Assembly (NCBI GenBank): GCA_013365325.1
Contig: JABVXV010000702.1
Coordinates: forward strand, 1 to 13,776
Direction of reading: 5' to 3'
DNA length: 13,776 nt
Source: Dipetalonema caudispina
Lineage: Eukaryota; Nematoda; Chromadorea; Rhabditida; Onchocercidae
Part shown: positions 1 to 9,121 of the stretch, piece by piece
How positions within the stretch are numbered: position 1 is the first letter of the stretch
How the letters are laid out: each line of letters starts with the position of its first letter
The notes under the pieces: model-generated
Database searches by the model: none
Told to the model about the DNA's origin: nothing
The model's input: the letters and a program-made list of their open reading frames with translations, nothing else
Position numbers and translations under genes: made by a program

Positions 1-920
1 TTGTCTTCTCCACAACGGAATCTAGTACTGCTATTAGTTAAGGCGATCTGAATGTAAACTATTTTTGGGTAGTAGAAATTTATTATTGGAAATGTTGCAG
101 ATGCTCTTATGATAGCATGTAAAGGATGTGATAAATTTTTGTTCAATGAATTGTGACTTTGGAAATATTGTCTTTTATTATCAAAGTTTCTATAATATTA
201 TAGCGTAGAATGAATAAGTTGCTAAAACGATTTTCCTGAACAAAATTCGAAACAACTATTGCCATTACAACGCTATAATTTTTTAAATATCTATTCATAA
301 ACCACAATGGCGTTGTAAAAAAAAGAGAAAGCAGCAGTACAAAGTAGTAAAGGTACCAATAATTACCGTTAATTAATCAATATAATTAAACAAACATAAC
401 GTGATGGCATAAGAACAAGGTCGCTAACTTCTCAATATTTGATGTTTAATATGATGTTTGAAATTCATACCGTCAAAATTAAAATAATTACAATTACTCT
501 CGAACATCGAATAGTTCTCAAAAGCCACAAAGAAGAAGTCGTAATATTTGATTCATTAACAAATTTGAATTAATAAATATGAGTAGAAAGCTTTTTTCTT
601 CGTGGAATTATCATAAAGTAACTTTATAAAAGTACTCAGAAATAATTCATATGCAATAGGACATAGCCTCTTCATTTCACTTTATAAGGTTAAAAAAAAT
701 TGCAAGGCATTTTCTATGTTTTATACAAATCAGCTGTGTAAACTTTCAAATACAACAAAAAAGCAAAAAAAGCAATGTTTACAAAAGCAATGTTTCGAAA
801 TGCATCCATGAATGAAACTATGCTAAAGCATTCAAAACCCATTGTTTCTATATTCGCTCAAAAATGACGGAAGAAGGCATCTGTCCGAATGTATACTTAA
901 ACAAGTACAAAAAAGTTTAA
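1..920. other. Intergenic, no gene seen
   Basis: AT-rich with frequent stops in all six frames. I found no receptor motif, DB-type cysteine pattern, tRNA-like fold or transposon end. It probably separates the first receptor from the next gene to the left. Confidence 0.6.
767..795 (+). repeat. Short tandem repeat, 15-bp period, two units
   Basis: AAAGCAATGTTT occurs twice 15 bases apart (ending at 780 and 795) within an A-rich stretch. Too short to suggest function. Confidence 0.6.
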
Positions 921-921
921 C

Positions 922-927
922 TTTATT
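922..927 (-). terminator. Candidate poly(A) signal of the first receptor gene
   Basis: TTTATT on the plus strand is AATAAA on the minus strand, 372 bases downstream of the receptor's TAG at 1301-1299. Its use would give a 3' UTR containing the stretch also found downstream of the second receptor. The hexamer is frequent by chance in this base composition. Confidence 0.3.
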
Positions 928-1131
928 AAGGACTGATGATAATAAATACAATGTTTCTAGGGGGAAAATGCTTTTCAAATATAATGTTTAAAAAGTTGTT
1001 GAAAAAACTCATTCTTCTGTTATAATGGCTATGATCACTGAAAAATCCATAAGTCCCGTAAATTGACCATGAGTTACAGAGAAACAAAATGCAAACAATT
1101 TCAAATTCAGCTTCTTCCGCAAGCTTTTATG

Positions 1132-1298
1132 AACAGCTAAATTTGACGAATGTTTGTCATCATCTAGATTTTTGCTGAAAATTGGAAAATTCCAGCTCAA
1201 ATCAATTTAGTTTCAGCTTGAAATGAACGAATTCCAGTTTGCGGAAATTTTTTCCCACACCTATTACCTCAAAGTATTGCGACGTTAATACATCTATT
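1132..1298 (-). other. 3' flank of the first receptor, homologous to the tail and 3' flank of the second
   Basis: Downstream of the TAG, the sequence still aligns to the second receptor's coding tail (13260-13352) and then to its 3' flank (about 13195-13259). Examples are the shared GCTAAATTTGACGAAT and the GAAAATTGG block. The first part has kept codon register but gained stops; the later part contains an 8-base length difference. I read 1206-1298 as former coding tail now in the 3' UTR, and the rest as ancestral UTR. Confidence 0.6.
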
Positions 1299-3593
1299 CT
1301 AGTTAACTTGAATCACGACAGTAGCTTTTCCAATTACAAATCTTGCACGCAAGCGTAAAAAAAGATGCTTTACAATATTATGAGCTTGTTTATTGCAAAT
1401 GAAATAAATTGTAGGAAGTACTGCACGACTGAAAATAGTATAACAGTTAATGAAAATATTTAAAGGGATATCGATACTCTGGCCAAAAATTTCAACTGCA
1501 AACGGTAGCAGAATGCCGTGAAAAATAATTCCGATTTCCATAACGACACAAATCACTGTGGCTCGAATTAACATCGATTGCTCATAATTATTGGATTTCA
1601 CAGCGCTCATCCCATGCTCAGCATAAATTCTTGAAGTTCCTAAACGTACTCATCAAGTGAGACAAGGTACTAGAGAAGAATCAAGAAAATTTAACAAATT
1701 TCATGGTAACTTTTGAAAATTGCCTTTTAAACAACTAATAGATCATCTTATTTATCATTCTTATTATGCAGGAAAAATATAGTAGCACTAACTTTGTGTT
1801 TGATTAATGTCTGCAGTTAAACGACGTTTACGACGTATACTACAGAATATTGCAATATACATAATGAACATCGTAATGGGTAAAAATGACATCCATAGAT
1901 AACGAATTCTGAAAGATGATACTGGTAATAGTTGTTAAGTATTATCTAAGAGAATCGAAATAGCGAATAAATGAAAAAGACATCGCAAAAAATTGCAACA
2001 TAGAAGTTTTTGTCAGATTTTTTTGATATACTACCAAAAATCTTTTGATGTTTAAGAATCGAATTAGAAATCTATGTTTGAAGCGTTGCAATTTATTGGA
2101 TTTTAAGTTTTAATTATAATATTTAATGAAACTTGTACAAATAAAATAGCGTTCAAAGATTGCCTCAGAAAAATTTCACTTGATTGCTTTGTGCAATTTA
2201 TAGTCCATCTTAATCTTGAAGCATTGAAGCTCCTAATGCAGTAATAAAAATCGACGGTTGAAAACACTGAAAATTTCAATCTTGTGCAAGTAATATTGTT
2301 CCAGACAAGTTCGGGGTTACTACAGCAATAAAATGTCCTAACGGATCAGTAGAAATTCAGGTATAAATCAAGTTTGTTCAGTTTATATGTATGAAATTGT
2401 AGATATTTCAAGAATAATACAATTTTTTTCAAAACTTATTGTAAGTAACACAGCCATAGTCTAACTGAACAGTGTTGAAAAATGGCAAAAGAAAAAATTG
2501 TAAAAATTTCTACTTGGCGAATGTTAAATAACAAGTTATCCATCCATTAGCTGGCTAAAATATAGAAGTTATTATTGAAAACAATCGTTTTGGTGGTTAT
2601 TTAAAAGGTTTTAATAAATCATACCTAAAGCTGCTAACCATATGAAAACGATTAGAAAATACAGTTTTGATGATTCGAAAAATACATTGTATTTTGGCAA
2701 AATTAGCTCAACAAAGCCATTCAGCGTCAACAGAAATATGAAATGCAATAGGGAAAAAAATGTAAACGGTTTTATAGTTGAGAATATGCGATCAATCCAT
2801 GTATTTTGGTGCGCTAAAGTACAAGCAAATTAATGAATTAAAAAAAAGTCTTAAATATTGCAATGGAAATCAACTGGTTACCTTGCATAGTAAAAAAACC
2901 TTGTTGAATACAACATGTATTTTTGTTCAAAGATGAAAGAAAGTCCATGTTTTGCTGGATTTCACATTAATGCTTTAGTTTTTAAATTTTTGATGCTGAT
3001 GAAATCTGAATTCATTGTTTCAAGCCTACAGTTGAATGATGGTGATAACGTGGATCTGATTACCACTAATGCTGCGACATTGTTATATTAATTCAATATG
3101 ATGCAAGATTCAGATGCATGCCTGTTTATCCTCTAAACTTTCTCTCTCTTCTTAATATTTTTTTCTAATTGGCTTAAAACTGTATTCGGTGTGAATTGTG
3201 GATGATCAAATATCCCAAATCTTGATTGATAATAATGACTGCTATTAGTGAATAAAATAACCAACCGTCTGAACCGTTTTCAGTTTGTAATATTTTGGGT
3301 AAAACAACGATCACTGATAGAAAAGTCAGCAGATCACAAATAATCAGCTGTGATGTGATCAGAATGAATGAACGACTGTAAGAACTGCTCCGATTACAAA
3401 ATACGACAGCCATCAGTACGTTACTAAAAACACCGTACAATATGAATAAGGAAAACAGTACGACTGCCACATATTTTGCAAATGTGTGATAACTGTCTTC
3501 ATTTATGTCGAGTATGCTGGTTGTGTTTCTTTCATAGCAGTTTAACGGTAATATTAGAAATGATATGAGAATAAAACGAGGGTGAATAAGCAT
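1299..3593 (-). CDS. Srx-like seven-transmembrane chemoreceptor GPCR, five exons, complete
   Basis: Proposed join (minus strand): 3593-3266, 2813-2625, 2266-2180, 1921-1793, 1639-1299, about 357 residues, the usual size for nematode serpentine receptors. All four introns are phase 1. What is seen: a hydrophobic N-terminus that could be a signal peptide (about 1-19) with an NTT glycosylation site after it; TM1 about 40-66 with the GxxxN motif (GVFSN); TM2 about 76-100 with Asp87; TM3 ending LTLNGFVELILPKY; TM4 with Trp168; an extracellular loop with Cys182, Cys197 and NAS/NCT sites; TM5 followed by RRKRR (231-235); TM6 after NYEQ; TM7 with INCYTIF and LPTIY in the NPxxY place. Family knowledge: such receptors sit in sensory-neuron membranes and signal through G proteins; the ligand is unknown. 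Class Srx is my best match; another rhodopsin-like nematode class is possible. Odd points: Gly in place of the motif Arg, and a tail shorter than the paralogue's. The first donor is uncertain: 3275 also keeps phase. The exon 3 donor (GTGAAA) and exon 4 acceptor (TACCAG) are weak. Confidence 0.82.
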
Positions 3594-3605
3594 AGTGTTA
3601 TGCAA

Positions 3606-6600
3606 GAATTTTTTATTGAACTATCCCAGAATTTAGAAAATATATGGTTCGGTGCTTCAACTGACCAAAAATTTCAGTATCTGGAATGCAGATTCTATCA
3701 AATGTTGCGAATTCAAATTTAAAAGCGATAGATGTAAACGTTGCAAAAGTTTGTTAAAAAATTTTTCATTTCTTGAAACTCGGATTTTTTTACATCTGCC
3801 CTGAAAATTATAATTAATAACAGCACTGTTATTAATTACTCATACCATCCCTTTTTAGTAGCAGAAGCATGTAAAATTCTCCAACAAAGCAAATTTAAAT
3901 AAATAAATGAAACAAACTTAAAAGAAAGTTCCAAAAGTTGCGGAACATTTTTTATTCAAATAAGAAAGATTATAAAATGAAGTGAATAGGTTCTAATTTT
4001 GAGTCACGCAACAATTTGTGCTTGCAGAATGGTTTCCAAAGCTCATTGTAAAAACTATGGATTTATTTATTACCAGTGCTTGTTATGTTTGTATGATGTA
4101 CAAAATTTCAAAATCACATTTTCATAAAAAACCACTAGCCCAAATAATTTTATATCATGTAGAACTGAATAGTTTCAGTGCGGCACTTCAGTGATCACCA
4201 AAGTATGATAGATCTTTGTTCCATTTATAGGAATAGTTCAATACAAACAATTGTAACAGTCCAATTTATTTAGCAAACTTTAATCGACTTCAAAATCAAA
4301 TTTCAATGTAGTACAATTTCAGATTCTTACTTTTATTATGTAATTTAATTTTATAGACTGATGATGTTAAGGACTTTCTCGATGCTTTTGTCGTTGAAAT
4401 AAAAGATTTTTTAACAATAATTATGAAACAGTCTTTGAAATCTTCCTTTTCGAACTGGAAATTCTATTCTATGATTGAAATTCGATCAATTTTTTAATGA
4501 AATTATTATTGGAGCGGGAAATAAAGAGCTCAGACATTTTGCAAATATTTATAATATTGAATGTTTTCTTATGCAAAATAACAATGAGCAGATACTCTTT
4601 TGCCAGACAATCTTTAATTGGATGATACACGAAATATGAATGCAGTATTTTATTGAAATTATTGCAGGAATGCTTTTATTTCGTATAAAAAATTATTCCA
4701 CAATTACTTTCCTTCACAATTATTTTAATATAAACCTTTATAAAAGCTTTTTGAAGTATAGGATATTTTGTCGGTTTTATCAAAGCAGGAATGAATTTAT
4801 ATTAGAAAGTTTAATCATCTTTGAAAGCAAATTTTAAGATTTTAAGGTAACAATAAACTTTAATTGATATTGTGCAATGAGATAGACAATGATTATTATA
4901 TTGTCGGTATTATTTTGAGTATTATGTTCTACTTTTTCTAGAAGTCGTTCATTGGATTCTGAATAGATTACAGCAGCCTAAATTTGTATTGCACAGCTAA
5001 AACAGTGACAAATAATGACTAATTAGGTCAAGCTTTTAATGCATCGACATGTCAAAGATATTTTTCGTTCTGAAAATCAACTTGCAAATGCAACGATATA
5101 TATCCAATAGAGAAACATTTGATTAAATTCCGACTGGATTCGTTCTTGTACTCAAAAAAATGTAGTTTAATTTTTAAAAAATATAATTAAAAATATATAA
5201 TGCAATTTTTTTGGCGTAGAATATAATTTATAATTCATCTATTTTATGGCTTTGCTGAAATTTTGATTGCATTTTCTTTTTGTTTGTTAGAATCTAACTT
5301 ATATATTAGGAATTACCAAAATATTATTTTTTTTTAAAACGTGACTACAAAATGGAGAAAATGTTTCAACCTGGTAAAGACTGAATAGAATTGTAGCTGC
5401 ATAGAATGGAAAATTCACGCCATATTTATTACTTTCGTTTCACTTTTGCAGGCTTCTAAAAACAGCTTCCGATTACTATTCCATGCTTGAGATTATTTGA
5501 CATATTGAGATAGATTAAATAGTACTGAAGAGTGTGATAAAATTGTTGATCGAAAAATGTGCTTGATCTTGTTCACTGAATTGGAGGAAGTAAGAGAGAT
5601 GATCTCGAAAATTTCATCTTTTGCAAGCATTTTTGGAAACAAAAGTGATTTTGGGTTCAGAGGTTACTAATGTTTCTGCTTTGATTAGACAGTCAATAAT
5701 TGTTCAACTGCAGCTGCAGAATTTGATTTATTGCTATTACGGTACATTTGTTGTTGTTATCATAATTTTAAAAATCTTTGGATGCTAACGACGCACAACT
5801 TTGAGAATAATAAATTGTTTTTCTTTTTTGATGATAACAACATTTGATTTCAATTATTTGAATCCCTCTATGTATTTTCAAGTTTTCACATTAGAAAAGA
5901 TATAATTATGAAATGTGATAATGCTGATAACAATAATAGAGTGTTGAAAAGTTACAATGTGATCCTTTAAAAGGTACAAGTCCTAGTTTTGATTTTATCG
6001 TCTACGAAGAAAGATGATCAAAATGCGCGAAAAGAAATGATTCGAAATGGGACATTCATGATATCTTCCAGTAAATGCTACTACGATCGTTTTCACGTTT
6101 TCATCATTTGCAAAACCAAGCAAATTCGTTACGATCTCATGTAACGTTGTAACTGTAATTCCTGTTTAAAAAATGATTGAATTTATTTGTAGCTTTTCTG
6201 ACTGTTTATTGTTCATATTTTGTACTACTTAGACTTAATTAACATCCTCATAATCAATGATTTTGGTTTGCTTCATTTCGTTAGGATATGTTATGATAAA
6301 AGTTACTATTTTTCATGAAATAAAGTGATTCGACTTCTGTTACTTACAGTAAACTTAATACCTCTTTAATTATTTCTTATTTTTTTCCTTATATTTAAGT
6401 TTAAATTAAAATTTTTACAGTTTTAAATTGTTTGCTGAAGGTATGAAAACTAAGGTAGATTAAAACTTTCAATCCTTATTGTAATTTCAAAAGATAAAAC
6501 ATGATAATTTCTTCAATATAGCTTTAAAATTATCAAAATCATGGAGGATATATTTGTGAAAATCATTCACTAACTGTCATATTCTCTCACTGTAACATTT

Positions 6601-7308
6601 TATAACTTCCGGAGTGATTGATTGTAAAAAAACACAAGTCGATTTTAAGATTTTTTAAATTCTCTTGAAAAACGTAGCACTCGTCTTACTACAATACTAC
6701 AATTTACTACAATTTATACCAAAATTGTTTAATTTACATGCATGAATATTAAAAAGAAATTGATAACTAACATCATTTGGATAGCTTTGTTTTTTTTACT
6801 TGCAACATCTATCAGAAATATCCTTGAAATGTTCATATTTGATTTAAGTTAGAAACATGCACTTCGTACGAAAATTTCGTTATAATATAGATAGGAAGAA
6901 TATTTATCAATCAATACAGTTCAAATTATGATAGTAAATAATTGTCAGTAGCTGTAGCAGCATTAGCCAATATTATGGTATCAACAACATTGTTATGCTT
7001 CGTAGTTTGCCTTTTCATCAGCTGAAGAAATTTCTTAAATACAATAAAGGATTTCAATTCCATATGATGAATTTCTATTGAAATGTTGTTAAATTTTATA
7101 AGCGGAAATGGAGTCGAATAACATTCAGCATATAATGATGATACATATGTGATCTCGAAACTTTCCATCAATATTTTTTCTTGCATCTATCTGCTGCTTT
7201 TTGCAATTTTTTTTTTCTTCCATTATATTTCTCACAGACTAACTTAATATACCTTCAAATTTCGAAATCACTTTCCTAACAGCTGATATAAAAAATAATA
7301 TCACTAAA
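3606..7308. other. Intergenic between first receptor and DB-module gene, no convincing gene
   Basis: About 3.7 kb between two divergently oriented genes, so promoters of both should lie here, but no specific element can be named. Open stretches of 50-57 codons occur at 5509-5670 (plus), 5971-6144 (plus) and 5995-6162 (minus), and an 86-residue ATG frame lies at 6926-7186 (minus). From stop-codon frequency at roughly 70 % AT I estimate that frames of this length arise repeatedly by chance. None shows a family motif or a consistent exon chain. Confidence 0.55.
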
Positions 7309-7343
7309 TTTTGTTGCTTAGATATTAAAATACTACGACAAGA
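7309..7343 (+). promoter_or_regulatory. Candidate trans-splice (spliced-leader) acceptor and 5' UTR of the DB-module gene
   Basis: TTGTTGCTTAG ends at 7321, 22 bases before the first ATG (7344). A second AG with a pyrimidine-rich lead (TTTCCTAACAG) ends at 7282. Nematode mRNAs often receive a spliced leader at such sites just upstream of the start codon; that is family knowledge, and the use of this site is inference. Confidence 0.3.
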
Positions 7344-8331
7344 ATGAACGTAATGGAACTTCTCGCATATTCCTACAACATTATTAAATCCAAAATATTT
7401 AAGGAAATGAGGAACTATCTGTGGTGCATCCGTCTTTCTATACTAACAATGTTGCATGCTGTTATCATTACAGACAATGCAAACTCGAAATTGAAGAAGT
7501 GTTGCAAAGAATATGAACCGTTGTTACAAAATGAAACTGCCGTGAATGAATGTCTCAACAAGTACTGCGATTTCGATACTCTCTCACAAACTAATGTAAC
7601 AATATTTTATCAGCTACATTGATAACAACACTAATATACAACTGATTGTAATTTCTTATTGATCACACTTCTGAGAGATTACGAAGATAGAACAAAATAG
7701 GAATAACACTGCTCGATTCATTTGTTAGACAAAATTTATTGCTTATGCTACTTTTTTTTAAGTAGATAATTTTTTGAAAATCTATTCTTCGTTTGGTAAC
7801 CAGAGTCGGATGCAATTTTTTTTTTTTTTATTATCTTTACTCAATTCGGTTGCGAGATTTCTTCATCATTCACTATGTAAACTTAAAGTTTCATGAGATT
7901 TGGTTCACTTCAAATTACAGAAAAAATCATTGATTATTTTTTCGAAAAATGAAGATTAGATTATTTTGTATTAGTTTGCTGAAGGATATGATTAGTTTCA
8001 GGTGCTTGTATTTTTGAAACATTGCGATAGTACCGTTGTTGGTAATATGTTTTCATGCGCATCATCTAATTATGATCACACCGAATGTTGTTTGGTAGAT
8101 TCCTTCATTTCAAAATATTATTGGGAAATTTAATTTAAGCTTACATTAAATAACCAATTTGTACCACAATTGTAGGCTAATGGAGTAAGTGGAAAATGTT
8201 TGGAATATTGCTCAGCTCAGGATGGTGCACCACAAAATTATTTGGACTATTTGGCATGTTTGGAATATTTTGATACTATCAAGCAATGCTTTAGAAATTA
8301 TCTCGAGAAAAATCCTGCTATTAATCCTTAA
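7344..8331 (+). CDS. Small secreted DB-module protein, three exons
   Basis: Proposed join: 7344 or 7407 to 7595, 8002-8094, 8176-8331 (TAA). Both introns are phase 0; acceptors are TTTCAG (ending 8001) and TTGTAG (ending 8175), donors GTAACA and GTAGAT. I favour the ATG at 7407: it gives a 145-residue product with a usable signal peptide (about 1-25, ending TDNA); the 7344 start adds 21 residues ahead of the hydrophobic stretch. Counting from 7407, the mature part has 12 cysteines: 32, 33, 49, 54, 71, 82, 92, 93, 102, 106, 122 and 132. Landmarks are KKCC, YCDFDTLSQ, SCASSNYDHTECC, KCLEYC and NYLDYLACLEYF. This is the full cysteine pattern of the nematode DB module (Pfam DB), expected to form six disulphides in an extracellular protein. 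No biochemical function is established for the family. The module fills nearly the whole mature protein; there are no Ig or other domains and no C-terminal anchor. The gene lies opposite in strand to both receptors. Confidence 0.88.
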
Positions 8332-8542
8332 ACGTATTTCTTTTGTATAATATTAAGATTGCAATATTCAGAATACGGAATGATGATGGGATTAAAAAAC
8401 AAATCATTTTTAGAAACTGTTTGAAGTTTGTCAGTTTATTTTCTTTTGTGCTGAAGGTTTCATTGCAGATAAATAATGTGAAACAGCAAGTGCGAACATT
8501 GGCAAACTGATAGATCAAACAAAATGTGCTTATTTTATCGGA

Positions 8543-8548
8543 AATAAA
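8543..8548 (+). terminator. Candidate poly(A) signal AATAAA of the DB-module gene
   Basis: A canonical AATAAA lies 212 bases after the TAA of the DB-module gene. In AT-rich DNA this hexamer is common, so position downstream of the gene is the only support. Confidence 0.4.
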
Positions 8549-8890
8549 TATACATTTCCCTCATTTGCATCATATAAAATTAATTATTATCCACTCAATC
8601 TTCCTAAGCTATACGATTATTCATGAAAAAAACACGATTATATTATTTATAAACAAGTGAAAGTGATCCATTTAAAATAAAAATTAATTTTTGTTCAGGG
8701 ATTTATGTTTCTTTTACCCGTAATTTCACTCCATATCAGAGAATAACGCAAATTTCTCTCTTTCCGATAATTTTGCTTCCTAATTTTACCGTCTATTTTC
8801 ATATTTTGTCCAGTCATAACAGTTAATTATTGCTAGTAACGTTATGTTTAATTATAAAACTTGAATATGTTTTAAAAATTTCAAAGCAAT

Positions 8891-9120
8891 AATATACAAC
8901 CAATAATACAATCCATAATGTTCAAGAATTTACAACAGGTTGTGCATCAAATACAAACCAAATAAATCATTGTTGGAATATTTGTCGGAAATCCGAAAAT
9001 TTTTTAATATACAACCAATAATACAATCCATAATGTTCAAGAATTTACAACAGGTTGTGCATCAAATACAAACCAAATAAATCATTGTTGGAATATTTGT
9101 CGGAAATCCGAAAATTTTTT
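8891..9120. repeat. Exact two-copy tandem duplication, 115-bp unit
   Basis: Copy 1 is 8891-9005 and copy 2 is 9006-9120. Reading base by base I find no difference between them; the match breaks within one base outside each end. Both copies begin AATATACAACC and end CCGAAAATTTTTT. The unit is noncoding as far as I can see and lies about 560 bases downstream of the DB-module gene. Perfect identity implies either a very recent duplication or an assembly join error. Confidence 0.98.
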
Positions 9121-9121
9121 A

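Noticed and set aside
1009..1200. Possible alternative last exon of the first receptor after a perfect TTTTCAG (minus strand, AG at 1177-1176 region), 50-odd open codons
   Set aside because: The aligned place in the second receptor reads TTTTCAA, so the acceptor is not conserved, and an 8-base length difference breaks the frame between the copies. Better read as 3' UTR. The frame's nominal start is TTG, not ATG.
1905..1916. CTTTCAG acceptor near 1910 for receptor exon 4
   Set aside because: It looks stronger than the TACCAG used in the model, but it enters in phase 2 and exon 3 has no in-frame phase 2 donor. Kept as an alternative only if exon 3 is wrong.
2541..2556. TATTTTAG acceptor at 2556-2555 as the start of receptor exon 3
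   Set aside because: In the required phase it runs into a stop after two codons. The TTTTCAG acceptor ending at 2267 gives an open exon with the expected loop cysteines.
2642..2833. 63-codon plus-strand open frame
   Set aside because: It lies antisense over receptor exon 2 (2813-2625), which encodes clear TM3/TM4 motifs; this is a shadow frame.
3594..3605. Upstream start of the first receptor at 3605
   Set aside because: The codon there is TTG. The first ATG in frame is at 3593-3591 and directly precedes a signal-like hydrophobic stretch.
4640..4837. 65-codon plus-strand open frame
   Set aside because: Rich in Ile, Phe, Asn and Tyr as expected from translated AT-rich noncoding DNA; no motif and no exon partners.
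5509..5850. Plus-strand exon-like frames at 5509-5670 (53 codons) and about 5689-5850 (53 codons)
   Set aside because: Composition is protein-like, but no splice phase joins them convincingly, no family is recognised, and frames of this length are expected by chance at this AT content.
7596..7622. Continuation of DB exon 1 past 7595 to the stop near 7622
   Set aside because: Reading on loses the rest of the DB module. Splicing at GTAACA to 8002 restores the expected CDFDTLSQTN-VLVFLKHC and SCASS-DHTECC pattern in phase 0.
8321..8518. 65-codon minus-strand open frame
   Set aside because: It overlaps the end and 3' UTR of the DB-module gene, its nominal start is weak, and it shows no motif; likely chance.
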